From positions 1 to 64,000 of the forward strand of contig CAMLKG010000015.1 in NCBI GenBank assembly GCA_946480695.1: a DNA stretch of 64,000 nt, written 5' to 3'. The notes below the pieces were generated by a model. It saw only the letters and a list, made by a program, of their open reading frames with translations, did not search any database and was not told the origin of the DNA. Position 1 is the stretch's first letter. Every line of letters begins with the position of its first letter. The position numbers were made by a program, and so were the translations under genes. Shown in pieces: positions 27,473 through 35,381 of the stretch. This DNA is from an uncultured Cellvibrio sp. (GTDB lineage Bacteria; Pseudomonadota; Gammaproteobacteria; Pseudomonadales; Cellvibrionaceae).

Positions 27473-30400
27473 TCCCTTTCAAGGTATCGAGCGGTAAAAT
27501 ATTTTGGATCGATATCGCTATGTACTTTAAAATCGTGAAATTGAATTTCTGTGCTATGGCCTGTCTGGATATTTTTAGCCATTAAGCGCATAGCTTGCCA
27601 TTTGGCATTTTCTTTATCGACATTTTGAATATCTTCAAAAGTGATCGTTTTTAGGGGCTCACCCTGCAGATCCCAGAATTCCATTTTGGTAGTAACCGCA
27701 TTATCAAGCAATAACCATATTTTTCTTTTTGAGTAGCCAGTATTAATCTTAACTTGCGAATTTGCGGGTGTTGCCTCAATTACTAGGCCGTCGGCATTAT
27801 TCATTACCTCTTTGCCAACGATTTTATAATTCCATTCCTCCGTTTTAAATCCAATAACATCAGCATAAGAAAAGTCTGTTCCAATGAAACTGTCTTTTTT
27901 GTTGCTTGACACCAATCGACGTATTTTTTTCAGGGCGGGTAAATATATCCACATATCGTCATCGGTATCTTGGTGCTCTATTAAAAGCGATGCCGTCCCT
28001 TTCACATCAGAGGGTGACTGGAATCTCGTGAACCTCATATTGTCAATGCCATTTTCAGCTAATTTGGTGACCCCAAAAACCTCGCGTTTCCGCTGCTGCC
28101 CCTGTTTATTTATTAAAATAAAAATGGAGTTGGATGTAGATCCACTTACTCTATTCACAAAATAATTTTTTTGGATAAGCGCTTTAACATCCACTTCGTC
28201 AGCTTTGGCTTTGTTTGCATTAAACGACATCAAAAATACGGCAATCATAAAAAAGGATGCAACCGATGCGCCTAACAATGAGGAGGACTTCTCGTTTCCG
28301 AATATAAATTTGGGGCGTAAATATATAATAACTGTCGGTACTATTATTAAGGCAGCTGCGGCGCTGGTGATCATAGCCAGCGCAATCAGGGTTGCCAACC
28401 ACATGTGAATGTAGAAACCAGATGAAAAAAGAAGAACTCCATATCCACAAGAGATAGCAACTGCAACAAACATAATTGCCTCGCCTGCGCTAGATAGCAC
28501 TTTATTTATTGCGATTGCCGTATCGCTTTCCTTTTGTAATTCTTCGCGCAATCGATAGATAAGGTATATTGCGTAGTCAGCGCCAATGCCGACAGCCATC
28601 GCAGAGGTTAACGAGGTTGGAATATTAAGCAAGATCCCGGTCCAGCCCATCAATCCAAAATTAGCGATCACCGTAATCACTAAAGGAGTCATTACCAGTA
28701 TTCCTGCAATAAATGATCGGAACACCAGGCTGGATATTACGAAAACCACTAGTCCAATTTGGACAATGTTTAGGATTTTTCCTTCAACCATGGCATGGTT
28801 CAATGCAGAGTCCTGGGGAACACTGCCACCAATTTTAATAACTATATCCTTATCAAAATTGGTTAGGGAAAATGAATTTATTTTTGCAATTAAATCGTCA
28901 GCGAAGGCAGTGCTATCTGTTTTAGAAAACACTACTATTTTTGCATTTTTGTAGTTGTAATCTATAAAAGAATCAAAATCACTTGGTTCACCTGACATAG
29001 AGTAGAGCAGGAAATATTGTGAAATTAAATCTTCATTTCCTGGAATAGTATAAAATTCTTGCTTATCTCCATTCATAGCCCTATTCATTTGTTTTATAAA
29101 ATCGACAATCGACAGGGTTTTTCCTACATTTCCTTCGCGATTTAGCATCTGCTGAAGTTTGTCCATGGCTTCAAGAGTTGAAGGGCTTTTAAGCGCATTA
29201 TCTTCTTTACCTTGCACCAGAATGTAGAAAGTATTCGTTCCGCCAAATGAGGCGTTCAGCTTCCCATCTTCGAGTTGAAACACTTGGTTTTTTGAAAAAT
29301 ATTTTTTAACGGAATTATCTTCGATTATTTTTCCGATTCCGATTGCTGAGATTATTACAAATAATGCCGTGCCTATAAGTACCCGCTGAGGGCGAACAAC
29401 CAAAGAAGATAAGCTGTCGGATATTTTGTCCCATATACGTTTTTCAGGAGCAGTATTCACCAATACCTTGGGGGGGCGCATCATTGAGCGCAATGCCGGA
29501 ATAAATGTCATTTCCAATAAGACTGTTGACCCAATACCTATTGCAGTAAATATTCCAAATGTTTTTACCGTGCTTATCTCAAAAATTATTAACGAGAGGA
29601 AACCCAAAGACGCAACTATACCCGCCGTCAGCATCACCGGACCCATTTTGCTTACTGAGCTAATAATGGCCAGGCGATTGGCTTCTTTAGGGGACATTGA
29701 GCTATCGCTGGTGAAGTGCTGATACTCTTCGTAGTACCGCTTTAGTAATTGAACTGCATGTCCGGTCGCAATGGCTAGAATTAATATCGGAGTCGTCGCA
29801 TTAAAAACGTCCATGGGAACACCAAACGCTCCCATAATTCCAAGGCCCCAAATGACTGCAATAAGCGCAGTTACCAGCGGCAAAATTAGCGCTTGCTTAG
29901 TGCGAAATGCAATAAATAAAATTACGCATAAAATGACAAATGAAACAGGAAGAAATATTCCCATTCTTTCAGAAAAAATCTCTACTTTTGAAAGGAAATT
30001 AGGGAGTCCCCCAATAGAGATGTGCAATTGATCCGATTGATATTTGTCAGTGACCGCGTGCACTTTTTCCATCATTGCTCTGAAACCCTGAGGCTCATCC
30101 TTAAATTCAACAACTATAGCGGTTGATTTTTCATCTGCGGCCACCAACAAGTTGTGATAAATCGGGTTGCGTGCGATTGCCTGTTTTATATCACTGTGAT
30201 TGAAAGTTTTTACTGCGTCAGTATCCACAATACGGGCAACTGCAAGGCCATCGTCGGATCCCTTGATATCTTTTACGCGTTTTGCAGCCAGGCTCAGTAG
30301 GTTTTCCTTAATTACACCGGGCGTTGCTAAAAAATCTGCTGTCATCGCAGCTACTGTTGACAGCACTTTGTCCTGGTATATATCGCCGTTGGAAGGACTT

Positions 30401-30615
30401 ATTCCTATGACTACAGTGTGTTTGGAGCCGAACATTTGCTCAATTTCATTACCGGCCGACACATATGGATGTGATTGGGGCATCATCTTGGCGGGGTCAA
30501 TAATAATTCTGATATTTTTAGCATTAAAAATTGCAGCAGCCGTTAAAAGCAATATCATTACCACTACGACAAAGCGAATTTTAATGATGAATTCTATATA
30601 GGTTTTCATATGCAA
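27469..30615 (-). CDS. RND/MMPL exporter fused to a LolA-like domain
   Basis: 1048 residues. Residues 1-~775 are an MMPL-type RND transporter with two blocks of six helices, a duplicated periplasmic loop and the sequence GIGADYAIYLIYR in the second half. Residues ~777-805 form a further hydrophobic helix ending ANKAKA/D, which looks exactly like a signal peptide with a cleavage site at 805/806. Residues 806-1048 are a LolA-like outer-membrane lipoprotein-sorting domain (MWIYLPALKKIRRL, DFSYADVIG, TKMEFWD). These are normally two genes. The helix would place the LolA part in the periplasm. The start is TTG at 30615 (AAGGA six bases before) or ATG at 30609. It overlaps the barrel gene by 4 bases. 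Confidence 0.88.
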   Translation of the reverse strand: MHMKTYIEFIIKIRFVVVVMILLLTAAAIFNAKNIRIIIDPAKMMPQSHPYVSAGNEIEQMFGSKHTVVIGISPSNGDIYQDKVLSTVAAMTADFLATPGVIKENLLSLAAKRVKDIKGSDDGLAVARIVDTDAVKTFNHSDIKQAIARNPIYHNLLVAADEKSTAIVVEFKDEPQGFRAMMEKVHAVTDKYQSDQLHISIGGLPNFLSKVEIFSERMGIFLPVSFVILCVILFIAFRTKQALILPLVTALIAVIWGLGIMGAFGVPMDVFNATTPILILAIATGHAVQLLKRYYEEYQHFTSDSSMSPKEANRLAIISSVSKMGPVMLTAGIVASLGFLSLIIFEISTVKTFGIFTAIGIGSTVLLEMTFIPALRSMMRPPKVLVNTAPEKRIWDKISDSLSSLVVRPQRVLIGTALFVIISAIGIGKIIEDNSVKKYFSKNQVFQLEDGKLNASFGGTNTFYILVQGKEDNALKSPSTLEAMDKLQQMLNREGNVGKTLSIVDFIKQMNRAMNGDKQEFYTIPGNEDLISQYFLLYSMSGEPSDFDSFIDYNYKNAKIVVFSKTDSTAFADDLIAKINSFSLTNFDKDIVIKIGGSVPQDSALNHAMVEGKILNIVQIGLVVFVISSLVFRSFIAGILVMTPLVITVIANFGLMGWTGILLNIPTSLTSAMAVGIGADYAIYLIYRLREELQKESDTAIAINKVLSSAGEAIMFVAVAISCGYGVLLFSSGFYIHMWLATLIALAMITSAAAALIIVPTVIIYLRPKFIFGNEKSSSLLGASVASFFMIAVFLMSFNANKAKADEVDVKALIQKNYFVNRVSGSTSNSIFILINKQGQQRKREVFGVTKLAENGIDNMRFTRFQSPSDVKGTASLLIEHQDTDDDMWIYLPALKKIRRLVSSNKKDSFIGTDFSYADVIGFKTEEWNYKIVGKEVMNNADGLVIEATPANSQVKINTGYSKRKIWLLLDNAVTTKMEFWDLQGEPLKTITFEDIQNVDKENAKWQAMRLMAKNIQTGHSTEIQFHDFKVHSDIDPKYFTARYLERE

Positions 30616-30709
30616 AATAATCCTTTGTGGTATTTATTTTTTTAGCATAAAGTAAAAAAACATATAGTTCAATGTTTGTTATTGTATTGTCGCCTATCAA
30701 CGCACCAAG
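30616..30709. promoter_or_regulatory. divergent promoter region between exporter and HxlR regulator
   Basis: 94 AT-rich bases that must hold both promoters. TGTTTGTTATTGTATT (30673-30688) recurs with 13 of 16 identities in the biosynthesis promoter at 26108. This makes it a candidate regulator site, though the match is in AT-rich DNA. Confidence 0.45.
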
Positions 30710-31393
30710 ATGAATTTTATGAGTAATGAATCGCGTAGTTATAATCAATTTTGTCCGCTAGCCAGAGCCATGGATATTTTGGGGGAGCGCTGGACCCTTT
30801 TAATTGTTAGGGAATTACTTTCTGGCCCTAAACGATTCAAAGACCTGCAAGACGGAATGCAGGGGGTAGGAGCGAATCTTCTTTCTACAAGGCTTAAGGA
30901 TATGGAAGCCAATGGCCTGGTCTTTAAATATAAGCTTCCCCCCCCAGGTGTAGCTGCTGTCTATGAATTAACAGAGAAAGGGAAGGAGCTTGATTCAGTT
31001 GTCTTGTCTCTGATTCGCTGGGGAATTCCCTTATTGGCAACTCCCAAGAAGGAAACTGAATATTTTCTCCCGCACTGGCTGCTACATGGCATGCTAGGTT
31101 CTTTTAATAAAAAATTAAGCCAGGGGATTGATGAAAGTTATGAATTTCATGTTGAAGATGAGGTTTTCTTCACTCAAGTAAAAAATGAAGAAGCCTCCGG
31201 CGGAATGGGGAAGTGTTATAACCCAAACTTGATTTGGGTCTCTTCTTCCGATGCATTTATGAGGCTGGTTTTTCGGGTAACCACACCGGAAGATGCGATG
31301 GAGGATAAGCTTGTACATAAAGGTGATATCCACGTACTTCGGAGAGTTTTGTCGCTGTTCGACCCTATACCTTTAACCAACCGAAACCTATAG
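30710..31393 (+). CDS. HxlR-family transcriptional regulator
   Basis: 227 residues. The N-terminal ~105 are a MarR-like winged helix of the HxlR type: FCPLARAMDILGERWTLLIV with Cys15, then LLSGPKRFKDL, LSTRLKDMEANGLV and YELTEKGKEL. The C-terminal ~115 residues are an extra domain resembling a sterol-carrier or ligand-binding fold, longer than simple HxlR proteins. It is transcribed away from the exporter and is the natural candidate to control the isonitrile cluster. The ATG at 30710 and one at 30719 are both possible; neither has a strong ribosome-binding site. Confidence 0.85.
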   Translation: MNFMSNESRSYNQFCPLARAMDILGERWTLLIVRELLSGPKRFKDLQDGMQGVGANLLSTRLKDMEANGLVFKYKLPPPGVAAVYELTEKGKELDSVVLSLIRWGIPLLATPKKETEYFLPHWLLHGMLGSFNKKLSQGIDESYEFHVEDEVFFTQVKNEEASGGMGKCYNPNLIWVSSSDAFMRLVFRVTTPEDAMEDKLVHKGDIHVLRRVLSLFDPIPLTNRNL

Positions 31394-31575
31394 CTTGGGG
31401 TTAATTGATTAAATATTTCCAACTTGGATTGCGGCCGCACCCTTAATAAACGGCTTTTTCCATCGATGGATAATTGATTTGCGTAAAAATGATGCAAATT
31501 GGAGCAGGCCACTGGCACACTAGCCGCCGATTTGATGGGTAGGAATACTGCAAAAAGCAAGTTACCAGTCCTTTT

Positions 31576-31592
31576 TGATCTAAATTGGTGCG
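31576..31592 (+). promoter_or_regulatory. NtrC binding site 1 (glnA)
   Basis: TGATCTAAATTGGTGCG keeps the TGGTGC half of the NtrC box TGCAC-N5/7-GGTGCA and part of the other half. Its centre lies about 139 bases before the predicted sigma-54 start site and 31 bases before site 2. Confidence 0.55.
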
Positions 31593-31606
31593 GTCATGAA
31601 AGCTTG

Positions 31607-31623
31607 TGCACAAAAATGGATCA
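31607..31623 (+). promoter_or_regulatory. NtrC binding site 2 (glnA)
   Basis: TGCACAAAAATGGATCA keeps TGCAC and TGG with correct spacing. Its centre is about 108 bases before the predicted start site. In E. coli glnAp2, as I recall, the strong sites are at about -140 and -108. Confidence 0.6.
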
Positions 31624-31696
31624 TTTCGGGGTTTTCAATACCTTTATCATCCCAGTGGTACCTTATTTTTCGCGGCTTATTGCTATTTTCCTTGAA

Positions 31697-31712
31697 TGGC
31701 ATATATTTTGCC
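31697..31712 (+). promoter_or_regulatory. sigma-54 promoter of glnA
   Basis: TGGCATATATTTTGCC fits TGGCAC-N5-TTGC with one change, and has the invariant GG (31698-31699) and GC (31710-31711) ten bases apart. The start site would be near 31723, leaving a leader of about 150 bases. Confidence 0.75.
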
Positions 31713-31733
31713 CCCTTTCTGACACCCAAAGTA

Positions 31734-31759
31734 GGGCGGTTCACCGAAATGAATCGCCC
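31734..31759 (+). other. hairpin in the glnA leader
   Basis: GGGCGGTTCA pairs with TGAATCGCCC around CCGAAA, with one G-U pair. No T-run follows, so it is more likely an mRNA structure or stability element than a terminator. Confidence 0.45.
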
Positions 31760-31875
31760 GCTACTGATGCCGGGACAATTTCCGGTTAGTTTTTCGCCAG
31801 AAAAGCTCACCAGCCGACTGTAATAACAACATTCATTATCGTAGCCTTCGGGCTATTACAACTTGGAGGCATTCA

Positions 31876-33276
31876 ATGTCTAAGACTTTAGACCTGATCA
31901 AAGAACACGAAGCTCGCTGGATTGACCTGCGCTTCACCGATACCAAAGGTAAAGAACAACACGTGACTTTCCCATCAAGCGTTGTTAATGACAGCTTTTT
32001 CACCGACGGCAAAATGTTCGACGGTTCTTCTATTGCCGGTTGGAAAGGTATTAACGACTCAGACATGATCCTGATGCCGGACGATTCGACCGCTGTATTG
32101 GATCCATTTTATGACGAGCCAACCATTATTGTTCGCTGCAACATCGTTGAACCGGCAACTATGCAGGGTTACGACCGCGACCCACGTTCTATCGGCCTGC
32201 GCGCCGAAGAGTACCTGAAGTCCACTGGCCTGGGTGACATCGCCCTGTTTGGACCGGAACCCGAATTCTTCATCTTCGACAGCGTTCACTTCCACAGCGG
32301 TATGGGCGGTGCGTTCTATAAAATCAAATCTGAAGAAGCTGCATGGCAATCAGGTGACGACATTGAAGGTAAACACGGCCATGCTCCACGCGTAAAAGGC
32401 GGTTATTTCCCGGTTGCGCCAATCGACTCCCTGCACGACATCCGCGGTGCCATGTGTAATGCCATGGAAGCCATGGGCCTGGAAATTGAAATCCATCACC
32501 ACGAAGTGGCTAACGCTGGCCAATGTGAAATTGGTGTAGGCGCCAACACCCTGGTTAAGAAAGCGGACGAAGTACAAATCCTGAAATACTGCGTACATAA
32601 CGTTGCTCACCAATACGGTAAAACCGCTACCTTTATGCCGAAGCCATTGATCGGTGATAACGGTTCAGGTATGCACGTTCACCAGTCTTTCTCCAAGAAC
32701 GGCAAGAACCAATTTGCTGGCGATGCATACGCTGGCCTGAGTGAAACTGCCCTGTACTACGTAGGCGGTATCATCAAGCACGCTAAAGCATTGAACGCTT
32801 TCTGTAATGCCTCTACCAACTCATACAAGCGTCTGGTTCCAGGCTTCGAAGCGCCGGTAATGCTGGCTTACTCTGCGCGCAATCGCTCTGCATCTATCCG
32901 TATTCCCTACACTGTTGGTGAGAAAGCCAAGCGTATTGAAACCCGCTTCCCGGATCCAACTGCCAACCCATACCTGTGCTTCGCTGCGCTGTTGATGGCT
33001 GGTATCGATGGTGTCCAGAACAAGATCCATCCGGGCGAGCCGGCAACCAAAGACCTTTACGACCTGGAGCCAGAAGAAGAAGCGCTGATTCCACAAGTGT
33101 GCGCGTCGTTGGAAGAGGCCCTGGCATCCCTGGAAGCGGACCACGACTTCCTGTTAGCGGGCGGTGTGTTCAGCAAAGACTTCATTGATGCTTACATCGA
33201 ATTGAAGAAAGCTGATATCCAACGCGTTAACATGACCCCGCACCCGGTAGAATTCGAACTCTACTACAGCGTGTAA
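31876..33276 (+). CDS. glnA: glutamine synthetase, type I
   Basis: 466-residue dodecamer-forming enzyme making glutamine from glutamate, ammonia and ATP. Present are [17 protein letters not shown] (N-terminal), [11 protein letters not shown], the ATP segment [10 protein letters not shown], and the adenylylation site KDLYDLEP with Tyr395. It is therefore the GSI-beta form controlled by adenylylation. TGGAGG precedes the ATG. Two NtrC boxes and a sigma-54 promoter stand upstream, and the sensor/regulator pair glnL-glnG lies 5 kb downstream. A strong terminator follows. Confidence 0.98.
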   Translation: MSKTLDLIKEHEARWIDLRFTDTKGKEQHVTFPSSVVNDSFFTDGKMFDGSSIAGWKGINDSDMILMPDDSTAVLDPFYDEPTIIVRCNIVEPATMQGYDRDPRSIGLRAEEYLKSTGLGDIALFGPEPEFFIFDSVHFHSGMGGAFYKIKSEEAAWQSGDDIEGKHGHAPRVKGGYFPVAPIDSLHDIRGAMCNAMEAMGLEIEIHHHEVANAGQCEIGVGANTLVKKADEVQILKYCVHNVAHQYGKTATFMPKPLIGDNGSGMHVHQSFSKNGKNQFAGDAYAGLSETALYYVGGIIKHAKALNAFCNASTNSYKRLVPGFEAPVMLAYSARNRSASIRIPYTVGEKAKRIETRFPDPTANPYLCFAALLMAGIDGVQNKIHPGEPATKDLYDLEPEEEALIPQVCASLEEALASLEADHDFLLAGGVFSKDFIDAYIELKKADIQRVNMTPHPVEFELYYSV

Positions 33277-33293
33277 TACGCCCCGGAGTATCG

Positions 33294-33329
33294 AAAGCCC
33301 GCAAAGCTTGGCTTTGCGGGCTTTTTTGT
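33294..33329 (+). terminator. rho-independent terminator of glnA
   Basis: Fourteen-base stem AAAGCCCGCAAAGC/GCTTTGCGGGCTTT with a 3-base loop and a T-run. Confidence 0.93.
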
Positions 33330-33382
33330 GCCTGGGTGATTTGTTCGCCGCTGATTATTCCAGTAATTTATTTGGCTGTTAA

Positions 33383-35119
33383 TTAGGTGGCTGGCTGGTT
33401 GCTTTCAATTATTGACAATGCCGTTTGCAAATCCGGGTAAAGGCGGAAGACTCCTTCTATCGGTTCCAGCCTGGCTTTTGCCAGGGCTTTGAGTGGCTGG
33501 CGTTGCACATCGGTCAGGATCAATTGCGCTCCGGTCTTGTGGCAGTGCGAAATGAGCTTGGTCAGTGCCGCAACGCCGCCCGCATCGAGCAGTGTGGTGT
33601 TATCCAGATAAAGGACCAGGCCGCGCCCCGGCATACAATAGCGGGCGAGTTCGCCAAAGATTTTATCGGCGGCAGCAAAGAATAATGGGCCGGTGATTTT
33701 AAAGGCTTGCCAATGTTGGGGGAGGGGGTTGGCGATATATTGTTTGTTGTCGGTGATGTCTATTGCGCGGGTTGAGTCGGCTATGGATTTCATAAATAAG
33801 ACGGCGGCCAACAAAGTGCCGGTAGTAATGGCGATAACCATGTCAAACAGTACGGTCAATGTGAAACAGGTCAAAAATATCCAGCGGTCGCTGCTTTGTG
33901 ATGTTTTGAACAGGTGAATGCTTTTGGGGGCTTCACTCATATTCCAGGCAACTACCAATAACAAGGCAGCCATAGCCGGCATTGGCAAGTAGCCCAGCAA
34001 CGGGGCAAAGCTGACCAGTCCCAGTATTACAACTACAGCATGCACCATGGCTGCAACAGGCGTTTCAGCGCCTGCTTTAAAGTTTGCAGTGGAACGGGCA
34101 ATTGCCGCCGTGGCGGTGATGCCGCCAAAAAAAGGCGTAATCAGGTTACCGATTCCTTGCCCCAATAGTTCGCTGTTAGCGCTATGGCGTTTACCGGTCA
34201 TTCCATCCATGACTACCGCACATAAGAGCGATTCGATGGCCCCTAGCATGGCGATGGCAAATGCGGCGGGAAGCAAGTCATGCGCCAGGGCCCAGCTTGG
34301 GGTTAAGGGCTTTCCATTTGCGTCCATTTGCATCCATGGCCATTCAAACCCCGGCAAAAACGGGGGTATGCCGTGGCCAGTACTGCCATTGCCGGTGATG
34401 AAGGTAAACCGGGAGTCAATAGTCGCTATGTCCATGCCCGCATTGTTTAATGCCAATGCGAGCAGGCTGGCTACCAGGATTGCCGGAAGGTGTGCCGGAA
34501 CGGGGCTTTTTAGTCGCGGCCACAAGCGCATGGTTCCAAGCGTTACCATGGCTACTAACAAGCTGGGCCAGTGCAGGTCGGGTAAGTGTTGTGCAAGCGT
34601 TATCACCTTATCGGAATAATGCTCAGGCATTTCCTCGATGGTTAGCCCGAAAAAATCCTTGATCTGCAAAGTGGCGATGACCACGCCAATACCACCGGTA
34701 AAGCCGAGTGTCACCGGTTCGGGGATGTATTCGATGAACCTTCCCAGGCGAAACAACGCCATCAGCACTAACAAAGCGCCCGCCATGAGGTTAGCCAGGA
34801 GTAAACCGCTAAGCCCGTACTTTTGGGTAATGGGGTAAAGGATTACCACGAAGGCAGCTGTGGGGCCGGAAATACTGAAACGCGATCCCCCTGTGAGGGC
34901 GATGACAAACCCGGCGATTGCCGCGGTATACAGCCCATACTGGGGCGGAACACCACTGGCGATCGCCAGTGCCATTGCCAACGGAATGGCGATAATCCCG
35001 ACGGTCAGGCCAGCGAGCAAATCCTTGCGGAACCTGGGGAAACTGTATGGTTCGGCGAAACAGCTTTCACGCACTGCATGGCCGATACGCAAGGAAAATA
35101 AATGGGTTCGGTGTGGCAT
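33383..35119 (-). CDS. SulP-family anion transporter with STAS domain
   Basis: 578 residues. About 10-14 transmembrane helices begin after residue 30 (LAGLTVGIIAIPLAMALAIASGVPPQYGLYTA is the family signature region), and a C-terminal STAS domain (about 460-578) follows with YLDNTTLLDAGG. SulP proteins carry sulfate, bicarbonate or dicarboxylates. No carbonic anhydrase or sulfate assimilation gene is adjacent, so the substrate is open. The frame reaches ATG 35167, but ATG 35119 has a GAGGGCAGG upstream and gives the more usual N-terminus. It is a single gene opposed to glnA. Confidence 0.88.
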   Translation of the reverse strand: MPHRTHLFSLRIGHAVRESCFAEPYSFPRFRKDLLAGLTVGIIAIPLAMALAIASGVPPQYGLYTAAIAGFVIALTGGSRFSISGPTAAFVVILYPITQKYGLSGLLLANLMAGALLVLMALFRLGRFIEYIPEPVTLGFTGGIGVVIATLQIKDFFGLTIEEMPEHYSDKVITLAQHLPDLHWPSLLVAMVTLGTMRLWPRLKSPVPAHLPAILVASLLALALNNAGMDIATIDSRFTFITGNGSTGHGIPPFLPGFEWPWMQMDANGKPLTPSWALAHDLLPAAFAIAMLGAIESLLCAVVMDGMTGKRHSANSELLGQGIGNLITPFFGGITATAAIARSTANFKAGAETPVAAMVHAVVVILGLVSFAPLLGYLPMPAMAALLLVVAWNMSEAPKSIHLFKTSQSSDRWIFLTCFTLTVLFDMVIAITTGTLLAAVLFMKSIADSTRAIDITDNKQYIANPLPQHWQAFKITGPLFFAAADKIFGELARYCMPGRGLVLYLDNTTLLDAGGVAALTKLISHCHKTGAQLILTDVQRQPLKALAKARLEPIEGVFRLYPDLQTALSIIESNQPAT

Positions 35120-35381
35120 CTGCCTGCCCTCAAGCCTTGACGTATCCAGTATATGCGTCGTTACCATTTAATACTAATGACATTATAATAAACTTGTAAT
35201 GTGGCACCCATGTATTTCAAACCCCTCGTGCCCATGCCAGGTGCAAATCGCTGTACATCTACCAGCGTCGGGAAACTCATGAGGTGAAAATATTGTGCCT
35301 GGTGCCAAAAACCGGATGGTTGTTGGTATGAGCGGTATCCTTGGCTACACTGAAAATTCACCGATCCTGGGAGGGTAAACT

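Larger units (their letters stand above)
31513..31875 (+). promoter_or_regulatory. glnA control region
   Basis: The 482-base gap before glnA carries no believable gene. In order it holds two NtrC boxes (31576, 31607), a sigma-54 promoter (31697) and a leader with a hairpin (31734). TGGAGG (31864-31869) is the glnA ribosome-binding site. Confidence 0.7.

Noticed and set aside
31513..31527. First sigma-54 candidate TGGCAC with GC ten bases on, before glnA
   Set aside because: The -12 element is CCGC and it lies upstream of the NtrC boxes. The site at 31697 has a better -12 and the right distance from the boxes.
31499..31789. 96-codon open frame before glnA
   Set aside because: It overlaps both NtrC boxes and the sigma-54 promoter and resembles no protein.
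35168..35381. Cobalamin riboswitch before the second TonB receptor
   Set aside because: No B12-box-like sequence or expected core helices could be found in the 214 bases.
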